Shown: one piece after another, positions 54,886 through 64,000 of the stretch
Layout: every line of letters begins with the position of its first letter
Position numbering within the stretch: position 1 is the stretch's first letter
From: Nannobrachium achirus
Lineage: Eukaryota > Chordata > Actinopteri > Myctophiformes > Myctophidae
DNA length: 64,000 nt
Direction: 5' to 3'
NCBI GenBank assembly: GCA_963921795.1
Contig: OY997652.1
Span: 55,611,838 to 55,675,837, forward strand
Program-made: the position numbers and the translations under genes
The notes under the pieces: generated by a model
What the model saw: only the letters and a program-made list of their open reading frames with translations
The model's database searches: none
Told to the model about the DNA's origin: nothing

Positions 54886-57800
54886 ACATGAAACTTTTTC
54901 TTTTTTCTTTTCTTTTCTTTTTAAATGACAGGTCCATTATGTGTGACTGCAGTAGTGTAGTGGGCAGTGCCTGTGCCTGGTATACGGATGGTTGAGTGTT
55001 CAAACCCCATGTCGGGTTGAGTTGACGTTAACATCCTGGATGCCCATGGCATGTGCGTATGTCAAACTCTTTAATGTTGACACGTCTGATCTAACTCCAG
55101 ATCACGTTCATGTTCAAAATGAGCCCTTCTCTACCGGCCGTTTTGAGTAAAAGAAAATATGATCACTCGAAAATGTCAGAAATACTCAGATTACATTTAC
55201 TCAGATTGATTTCACCCCAAGCCTCCAAAATATAAAAAAGAAATCAATAAAATCAAGGCACTCAGCCTACATAGAACTTTTTTTTTTAAACAAACATGGT
55301 TAACAGATTCTGTGGCTGCCTAGTGTAGTGGTCAGGGCACATGCCTTACATGCAGAAGCTTGTTGGATCGAATCCCACCTGGGGCTTGTATAAGCATAAA
55401 ACCATGACATAAATCCTGAAACCTGAAACAAGCATTATAATACAAACTGTCATGTCTACACCTATGTTGTGATTTCCAAGGATTGCGGTGATACCATGTA
55501 CCAGCTCAGTGGTCTAGTGGTTTGAGTGTCTGCCCTGAGACTGGGAGATCTGGGTTCAAACCTGGGTTGCGTCATACCAAATATTCTAAAAAATGGGACC
55601 CAGTTCCTCCCTAGCCTGACACTTCAGTCCACACATCACCACCACCTGCTGGTGGGTGGTGTGTAGTGTAGACTGAACCCGGAGATATTTTAATCTATTT
55701 CGAAAGCGCCCAAAGAGCGGGCGCATTGAATGGGCCAATCAGGGTTGTATGCTTGGGGCACGTGTGTGGCTGCTCCTGTCCCAGCCCCCTCCAAACAGAG
55801 CTCTTGAGCTCACGTGAGACTCGCTCGTGGACTCTGATTGGTGTCCTCTGCCCACGTGAGAGTCTAGTGGACTCTGATTGGTCTGTGAAAACTGTCATGG
55901 CGGAGTCAGACTCGACTCGTATTATTTTAATAAACTGTGAAATAGTGCCGTTTCTTCACGTTTTAATACCATTTTGCACTAACGTAAACATGCAGAAATA
56001 TCATATGTTATGAGAAATAACGTATTTTTGCAATGTCACGCCACGTCGACGTCGCGTGTGTGTGTGTGTGTGTGTATGTGTGTGTGTGTGTGTGCGTGAC
56101 GTCAATAGGCTTTAGCCCCCCCCCCCGCCGAAATAGAATGTCTGCCCGGAATCTCAGACTCTCCCCCCACGTAGTGGTGTGAGATGTCTGGCGCTCGCAG
56201 TCAGGCAAGTTCCTCCCTGCTTGAAACTCAACATCTAGGGTTGGATTGGGGGTAACTCCCTGCGACATACTAGCGTCATGTCCAGGGGGTGTACTTGTAC
56301 AACAAGTTACCTTACGCTACAGAAACAGGAGATAGGCTTCTGCCCTATGAGATTCATAGCCTGGCCGATTCATATGGTCTTCATAGCTCAGCAAGTCTTA
56401 CTATGTACATCATCAAACTGTCCAGGTGCATAGTATCACAGTTTTTTTTTATGTCTGTTGCATATAGGCCTACAGTCTTTTGCATACATGTTGTGTAGAG
56501 GCCAATTTGTGCTTTTACCTATAACCACCGATTAGTGTAAAACTTTGTATGCATGAAACTTTTTCTCTTTTTTTTAAATGACAGGTCCTTTATGTGTGAC
56601 TGCTGTAGTGTAGTGGTCAGTGCCTGTGCCTGATATACAGATGGTTGTGAGTTCATACCCCACGTCAGGTTGAGTTGATGTTAACATCCTGGATGCCCAT
56701 GGCATGTGCGTATGTCAAACTCTTTAATGTTGACACGTCTGATCTAACTCCAGATCACGTTCATGTTTAAAATGAGCCCTTCTCTGCCAGCCGTTTTTTT
56801 CTGTTCTGAGTAAAAGAAAATATGATCACTCGAAAATGTCAGAAATACATTTACTCAGATTGATTTCACCCCAAGCCTCCAAAATATAAAAAAGAAATCA
56901 ATAAAATCAAGGCACTCAGCCTACATAGAACTTTTTTTTTTTAAACAAACATGGTTAACAAATTCTGTGGCTGCCTAGTGTAGTGGTCAGGGCACATGCC
57001 TTACATGCAGAAGCTTGTTGGATCGAATCCCACCTGGGGCTTGTATAAGCATAAAACCATGACATAAATCCTGAAACCTGAAACAAGCATTATAATACAA
57101 ACTGTCATGTCTACACCTATGTTGTGATTTCCAAGGATTGCGGTGATACCATGTACCAGCTCAGTGGTCTAGTGGTTTGAGTGTCTGCCCTGAGACTGGG
57201 AGATCTGGGTTCAAACCTGGGTTGCGTCATACCAAATATTCTAAAAAATGGGACCCAGTTCCTCCCTAGCCTGACACTTCAGTCCACACATCACCACCAC
57301 CTGCTGGTGGGTGGTCTGTAGTGTGGACTGAACCCGGAGATATTTTAATCTATTTCGAAAGCGCCCAAAGAGCGGGCGCATTGAATGGGCCAATCAGGGT
57401 TGTATGCTTGGGGCACGTGTGTGGCTGCTCCTGTCCCAGCCCCCTCCAAACAGAGCTCTTGAGCTCACGTGAGACTCGCTCGTGGACTCTGATTGGTGTC
57501 CTCTGCCCACGTGAGAGTCTAGTGGACTCTGATTGGTCTGTGAAAACTGTCATGGCGGAGTCAGACTCGACTCGTATTATTTTAATAAACTGTGAAATAG
57601 TGCCGTTTCTTCACGTTTTAATACCATTTTGCACTAACGTAAACATGCAGAAATATCATATGTTATGAGAAATAACGTATTTTTGCAATGTCACGCCACG
57701 TCGACGTCGCGTGTGTGTGTGTGTGTGTGTATGTGTGTGTGTGTGTGTGCGTGACGTCAATAGGCTTTAGCCCCCCCCCCCCCCCGCCGAAATAGAATGT

Positions 57801-58195
57801 CTGCCCGGAATCTCAGACTCTCCCCCCACGTAGTGGTGTGAGATGTCTGGCGCTCGCAGTCAGGCAAGTTCCTCCCTGCTTGAAACTCAACATCTAGGGT
57901 TGGATTGGGGGTAACTCCCTGCGACATACTAGCGTCATGTCCAGGGGGTGTACTTGTACAACAAGTTACCTTACGCTACAGAAATGAGATTCATAGCCGT
58001 GCCGATTCATATGATCTTCATAGTTCAGCAAGGCTTACTATGTACAGTACATAATCAAACTGTCCAGGTGCATAGTGTCACAGTTTTTTATGTCTGTTGC
58101 ATATAGGCCTACAGTCTTTTGCATACATGTTGTGTAGAGGCCAATTTGCGCTTTTACCTATAACCACCGATTAGTTTAAAACTTTGTATGCACAC
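54886..58195 (+). repeat. 1,655-bp tandem duplication (two units)
   Basis: Units begin CATGAAACTTTTTCT at 54886 and 56549 and are almost identical; a 67-codon open frame in each translates to the same residues. Each unit has a (GT)n run (56059-56095; 57711-57748), a poly-C run and ATTGG-rich sequence near 55735-55885. Confidence 0.95.
55316..55392 (+). repeat. tRNA-like segment (SINE-like)
   Basis: TAGTGTAGTGGTCAGGGC resembles a pol III A box and GGATCGAATCC a B box at tRNA-like spacing. Stems are imperfect. Duplicated at 56971-57047. Similar A/B-box pairs lie at 54949-55020 and 55505-55570. More likely tRNA-derived repeats than functional tRNAs. Confidence 0.4.
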
Positions 58196-58750
58196 TTCCC
58201 AGAGGCCAAGGAAAAACCTGTGCCCTGCATTTTTCACATCTGCCATTTATAGCGCCACCAGAAGGCCGACTTACAGTATGTAAAACACATTCTTCAATAT
58301 TACTCCTTCAGATTTGATCCGAAAATCACACAAATCAGTACACAGTATCTCTACAGTGATGTAATCATGACGGATTTGTCAGATATCATATTCTATCTAA
58401 TTGGCTAACATTGAATTCCAAGGTTTGCAGGATTGCTCCTTTTTGAACAAAATGTCTCAAACGCAGCCTGCTATGTGTGTGAGATTTTGCACACACATTC
58501 CCACTAGTCCAAGGAACAGATGCCACCCTTCTCACATTGGCCTGTTATAGCGCCACCAGCGGGTACATTTTTGAAAAACACATTTTTGGAACAAAATGCT
58601 TCAAATCCCGCATGCAGCGTCCGATTGCCGTGAAAGGCCCAAGAACACGTGGCACCCTTTTCACTTTGGCCTATTATAGAGTCACCACTAGGCCAAAAAA
58701 AAAACCTACCTGACCTGCCGGAGTCCTGTTCGGAAGAACACTGCTTCTAG
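58196..58750 (+). mobile_element. Helitron-like 3' part
   Basis: It contains the GCGCCACC...ACACATTTTTGGA module shared with 15715, 21180 and 49260, and ends GTTCGGAAGAAC (hairpin) ACTGCTTCTAG before T. The 5' end could not be placed. At 58810-58845 a minus-oriented TATAGCTGCAAGCAGCGAT end follows. Confidence 0.55.
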
Positions 58751-61423
58751 TTTTTCTTTGATATTCTTCTTTGCTTTCCCTTGATGCCTTTTTGCTTTCC
58801 TGCTTTTTATGCCTTGGACACTTTATCGCTGCTTGCAGCTATATTTTTAGTTGTTTCTCATAAGCTCGCAACCCTCCTTGCCCATCGGCCCCCACCTTTG
58901 CGCACAGATTCACCGGGAAATACTCGGTCGCGTAGCAGCCCGTTCTGACTCTGAGACCTGCTTACATAGATCTGCCCATAAACTGAGAAAGACACATTGG
59001 TCAGAAATAGGACAATGTGAGGAAGGTGCTGGTGGGACATAAAAAAAGACATAAACATAGGACATTTTTTTAAATTCATGGTGTAGTCCCTTTAACCTTT
59101 GATCCAATGAGATTCATGATGCCATTTGTTGCTCTCAAGTTATACAATGAGACACACAACGGTTGCATGGCAAGGACAAAATGTAACCTAGGCATGTCGA
59201 TATTGCAACATAACATTTGTTCGACATCCCACTAGTTCGACGCAGGTGAACGCTAACCTAGTGAAATGCTTACCTGTCGACGCTGGTGAAAGCACCAGGT
59301 TAACCTGGTGAATGTTAACCACTATGCCTAAACCTAACCCAAACCCTAACCCTCACCCTAACCTCAGTAAAACTATGCCTAAACCTAAACCTAAACCTAA
59401 CCCTAAAACCTAACCCTAACCCTTAGTCAAACTAAGGGTTTTGCTTTAAGGTAACTTTTTTGTTTGTTTGGCACTGCATATGTTTTAAGTATTATGATGT
59501 GACACTTATGGGCTGGCTGTTTTTAATTTTTTTAGTTTGTTTTTCCCTATAGGGTCTGGCCTGGCTGGTGTGTGGGCGTGTGGAGGTCTGCCTGGCCGGC
59601 GTTCTCATTTCCCAAATCCTCCTGCTGTTGGCTGGCTGCTCACCTGGGGTGGTTCTAGCCTGGTTAATAAACCAGACCGCACAACACCACCCCCTGGCGG
59701 TAGTGGTGGTGTAGTGTGGTCTGGCCCCTCACAATTGAGAATTCATTTCCACCAGCCACCAGAAAGGGTTAGCCAATCAGGGATGTAGGCTGTGTGGACA
59801 CAAAAACATTCCCCCTTCCCCCTCCCCTCTATGACAAGCATCAAGCAGGTAGTCGTCTTTGATGCTTTCATTGATTAGAGAGAACACTAACGAGGTCACA
59901 GGCATCAAAAACGGGTAGTCGTCTTTGATGCTTTCATTGATTCGAGAGAACACTAACGGGGTCTTGACACTTGTATGGCCCAATCAATTACCTTATTGCA
60001 CAACCCCTTTGAAGTTCAAAGGGAGCAATTAAGCCCCCAGAAATGGAATCTCATCCTGCAATCCCAGATTCTCTTCCCAAAACGAAGTGTGTTATAGAGG
60101 CTGGCACCGCCAGGCTCGGGTGGTTCCTCTCAATCAAGCAGCGAGGATAAAAGCCTGGCTCTCCACTCCATAGATATATATAAAGGCTAGATAGCTCACG
60201 CCCGCTGTTGGCCAATGGGGACTGACGACGCTACAGGTCGGCCATCTTGGGACAGGACCGATCGCCCAGTTTAACATTCATTTCTATAGTGCATGAACTA
60301 TTTAAATGACCAGAGCTTGCTCAATTTTCAACCTATTTTGAAACGGATTGGTTTGTTATAAACCTAAGAAACGTAGCTACGTTACTGTATACTTAGAATA
60401 ATTATAACCATGGATTTCCATATGAAATAACATTAAGTATATAGGTAAAGTAAAGCAATTAGCTATACACACTGTATTTATATTGTAAATATAACATGTA
60501 ATAGTTCCATTATTAGTAATATTTATATTATTTAATACATTATGTATTAAATGTATCAATGTATTTATTTAATATAAAAAACTGTCTCATTTGGCTTATA
60601 TTTATTTCATATAAAATAGTCTCATGTTGCCATTCTGTAAAATATGAGATTAGAGATGGGGCTTCAAGGTTATTTTATTAAGGACATAACAAAACCAAAT
60701 AAACCTCTTTTTTAACTAAAATAATACATTTTATTTCAGCACTGCAACTGCAAGTCATTTCCCAATCAGTAACATGACCAATCCTCCCCTCCCTCTGAAA
60801 TCAGACCACTAACAGCTAGACGAGTACATACATAATATATACCAACTAGTCATAACAGCAATAATCATGATATATAATAATCTTTTTTTTTTTGTGTTAA
60901 ACCCCATGCTGCACAGGTAGCTTTTGGTGGCCCTTGATATTGAAGTAGGCTACATGCAGTACACCTGTTTGAAGGTTCAATGGACCAATATTGTATTGAA
61001 CAGCTCAACAATGATCAATGAGGTTGGGGGTTAGACTGGAACTGTTGGGGGCTGTTGAGAGGGCGGTGGTGTGGCAGTGTAGAGAGACAGACAGGATTTA
61101 CCATCATCAAGTATACCTGTAGCATTAACTGAATAGCAAAATCACAGTGGGTTCCTTTTCTCAGATGGCATTCAGTGCACTACTCATGGGCTCATACGTT
61201 CTTGCTTGGAGTCAACTTTAAATGTAAAGCCTAAAAAGGAGGTAAACCAGACTCAAATACATTCATTGGGGGAAAAATGACCCATTATTTAACATCTGCA
61301 TTACTTACAAGAAGACTACACAATTATAGAATGTAGAAGAATGTTTTATTTGATCATTGTTTGCCTGTTATCTCTCCTATGGTACCAGATCAATACAGCA
61401 TGGAATTGTGGATGAAATGTTTC

Positions 61424-61484
<61 letters not shown>

Positions 61485-61705
61485 TATAAACCACTGAGGA
61501 ACATTGGCTCGAAGCCAAAATTAGGCTTCCGTATGTGCACACAGAGTTTGAGCGAATGGCCTTTAAAAAGGACTGTTTTGGGTAGTCATGTTAGCAATAT
61601 GGTGCAGCCTCAGCTTAAAAAACAGGGACATAACTAACTTCATCAGTGTATGGTGGTGACTGTCAATGCCTGAGCAAAAACACATCCTCTGAACCTATCC
61701 TCCTA

Positions 61706-61928
61706 TCCTATGGGCTGTTTTCATCTGGATTCTGCAGATGCCTGGCGAACGACCCACTCTGCTGCCTTCACCATGCCTTCAGAACAGATGGTATCACCAG
61801 ACCTCCATTGCTTTTCAGGGTCAGCAGGTGGTAGCTCTTGTCCTTACAGGCAGATTCAGCATCGGTCACAAGGCTGGCCCGGCAGACATCACAGGACAGC
61901 TTCTTCAAAGAGCGTCGCACAACAAATC
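61706..61928 (-). pseudogene. P-like transposase exon, frameshifted
   Basis: After a splice acceptor (GCTAATTTCAG) the minus strand encodes GFVVRR, CDVC, SYHLLTLKSNGGLVIPS and, one frameshift later, MVKAAEWVVRQA. This matches the pattern GFVVRKL...C..C...LLxLKNNGGLVIPS of the C-terminal part of P-element/THAP9-type transposases as I recall it. No N-terminal THAP domain or catalytic core was recognised in the element, so it is inactive. Confidence 0.65.
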
Positions 61929-61983
61929 CTGAAATTAGCAGTAGACAGATTATTATAATATTATTAATATTATTATTACCCCA

Positions 61984-62060
61984 ATAAATTTACCCCCATT
62001 GATTCCGGAAGGGGACCCAAATGCATTCGTCCCCATCCGGAATCAATGGAGGTAAATTTA
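61984..62060. repeat. 77-bp hairpin
   Basis: TAAATTTACCCCCATTGATT and CCGGAA on the left are mirrored by TCCGGAATCAATGGAGGTAA on the right. It lies within the P-like element and could fold into one long stem. Confidence 0.85.
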
Positions 62061-63758
62061 CTATAATCATTTTTTTGTGAAGAATGTGACAAACACAAAA
62101 AGAAATTATTGAACTCAAGTCTCCATGGTGTGAATAATCTATATAAAAAAAGTCGTTTTGGGGGTGAACTACTCCTTTAAGGATTTATGTAGGATGTATG
62201 TAGGCCTATGTACACTATGTATGTATGCATGTATGCATTAGCCTATGCAAACTTTGAGAATAAGACAACCACAATAAAAGAGTTAAAAAGTGTGTAAACA
62301 GGTGGTAGAAATATTTCTAAAAGCCAGGGTCAACAACACTCTTGCAATGTTATTATCTCACAGCCCTGTTGTTCCTGTGAAGCAGAACTTGTATTGTACA
62401 TAATGATTATCCTAATTATAATATAATATTGTCATATTTGTGGCAGGTGATCCCACAGGTTCCATTTGGATAGGCCTACTCCTTTCATTGGAGCAGCCAT
62501 AGGCATTAGGCAGCAAAACAATCAGACTTAAGTTCACATACAGTAGCCTAGGCCTATTTCTGTAAACAAAAAGCCAGCAATTCCCTGTATCAATGTATCT
62601 AAATGTAAGATATTTTTAACAAACCAAACCGCTTGGAAATCATGTAATTCTGCCTCTCCCACCATTGTAACTTTGCTGTCAACTTTGTAATAAGATATAG
62701 GTCTAGCTCACACTCACAGCCTCTTTCTTGTCTCTTAGCCTGCAGCTAAAAAATACAACAATATCCACACAAAGAAATGTAATTTAGACAAAAGATTAGT
62801 TGTCATGAAATCGTTATTGGTCTCAGGAAAACCTGATAATATTTGAAAATCTCGATTGTTGTTGTCTTGATGAACTTGTGCAAGCAGCCATGCTGCATGC
62901 TCTTTTTTCGAAATGAAAAGCTTCAATTTCAACATGTCAACCAGCCTGAGCTCATAGCCACGCTAATAATGTTTGTAATAATCCAAACCGTTAGTAAATC
63001 GGTCAAGATTTCAGAGAGTAAAGAGTATTTAAGTGTGCAGATCACTCACCTTACAGGCACAATACAACGGCAGGACGCGGGGGATGGTCCTGTCCTAAGA
63101 TGGCCGCCAGTGAACGACGCCGCCGACTCCGCCTTGCGCCATCTAGCCTTCTTATATATATCTATGCTCCACTCCAGCCCTTGCCAGTTTGTTCAGTTGC
63201 CGACCGGTATAAGTTATTGTGCCTCTGTTCCTCAGTTTGTTTTCGACTGTGCTTTGCGCATTACTAATTCTCCCTGCCTTTCTCACTCAGATCGCTGCCA
63301 TTACTCCACGCCTGCTGCCTGCCTGCTTTATGAACTTAAAGCATTAAGTGAAGGTGGGGGCCGCATGTTGCCCATGTATGCCCTAGCATTAAGTGAAGGT
63401 GGGGGCCGCATGTTGCCCATGTATGCCCTAGATCACACATGGGCAACATGGGGCCCGGGGGCCAGACCCGGCCCTTTGACCATCTCAATCAGGCCCTCGA
63501 AGTCCTCAAAGTAAAAAAAATATATATTGTAGGCCAGAGTAGGCTACACCAGAGTGATACAGCTGTCTTGTTGTGAAAGGACCTCATTGTAAAGTAGTTT
63601 GCCGTGTCTACCAAATTCATGCACTTTGAACATGATTGTTATGTGTCAAGTTTAAATTAAATTGTACAATGTTCTTATTTAGTTTTCAGTCAGTGAAAAA
63701 AGAAAGGTGTGGCGATGTTATTATGGCCATGTCCCCTGACCGCGAGATCAATGTATCA

Positions 63759-64000
63759 ATTCCATTCTTTTCTTTTTTTTCCCCTTTTTCTTTACATATC
63801 TACTGCATAGTACTGTGTTCTATTTGTCTGTCATTCAATGTTATATGAGATACTTAAATGGTTTCCTGTTGAAATAAGCTTAGTCTTTTCATGGATCTCC
63901 TTTTAGTAGACCTTGTACCAGTGAACTGTACCGTCATGAATCTGTACATTTTCCTATGCAAACTTCTATTAAAGCCTTCAATCAATCAATCAATCAATGG
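63759..64000 (+). mobile_element. LINE 3' tail with (CAAT)n
   Basis: Same tail as 42300-42536, ending AATCAATCAATCAATCAATG at the window edge. Confidence 0.75.

Larger units (their letters stand above)
60169..63166 (-). mobile_element. P-like DNA transposon, decayed
   Basis: Terminal inverted repeats CATAGATATATATAA (perfect, then imperfect for about 95 bp including GGCCATCTT.GGACAGGACC) and a perfect 8-bp target duplication CTCCACTC (60161-60168, 63167-63174). Segment C copy 1 shows the empty site at about 43641-43656. An 8-bp duplication plus the transposase exon at 61706-61928 point to the P superfamily. (AT)n lies at 61429-61481. Confidence 0.8.
58934..63758. repeat. Segment C, copy 2 (split)
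   Basis: Matches 42537-44235 but is interrupted at 60169-63166 by a P-like element. It has an extra local duplication of GTAGTCGTCTTTGATGCTTT near 59850-59960. Confidence 0.85.

Noticed and set aside
55505-55570. Functional tRNA gene
   Set aside because: A- and B-box-like sequences are present but the stems are poorly paired and there is no acceptor stem; more likely tRNA-derived repeat.

Overview
The window is vertebrate and almost certainly teleost genomic DNA. Genes are sparse and exon-intron organised. Two coding exons belong to the GIMAP/AIG1 family, which is tandemly expanded in fish. The rest is dense in hAT miniature elements, an L1-type LINE, a P-like element, TTAA-target foldbacks, Helitron-like elements and long CA/GT microsatellites. 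I see no bacterial, phage or CRISPR content. Species cannot be told from the sequence.

Region by region. 0.46-4.16 kb: a foldback element whose arms are inverted arrays of a 185-bp tandem repeat, enclosing a broken ubiquitin-specific-protease gene. 5.9-8.2 kb: palindromes, foldbacks and an hAT miniature element with a perfect 8-bp target duplication. 8.4-14.1 kb: a full-length L1-like retrotransposon with two intact ORFs, a T-tract tail and a perfect 16-bp target duplication. 14.2-17.3 kb: a nest of transposons inserted in one another inside a LINE tail. 18.5-42.5 kb and 42.5-58.9 kb: two diverged duplicons, each with one GIMAP AIG1-domain exon (28.1-29.1 kb and 46.5-47.5 kb, both minus strand). 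Copy A is enlarged by insertions that can be cut out by comparison with copy B. They are a 6.1-kb Helitron-like element, an hAT element, a 1-kb TE that now supplies the GIMAP stop codon, a 4.8-kb terminal-inverted-repeat element, a TTAA foldback and a 4-kb foldback with a split ORF. 52.6-58.8 kb: a TTAA foldback, another foldback and a 1,655-bp tandem duplication with tRNA-like segments. 58.9-64 kb: a second copy of the 42.5-44.2 kb segment, interrupted by a 3-kb P-like element with a decayed transposase exon.

The only likely host genes are the two GIMAP exons; their upstream exons are not recognised here. Everything else expressed would be transposon-encoded. The most unusual object is the 185-bp-array foldback carrying a USP fragment. 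The best-supported mechanistic inference is a Helitron-like family with GCGACC hairpins at both ends, which inserts with no target duplication, shown by two independent empty sites.
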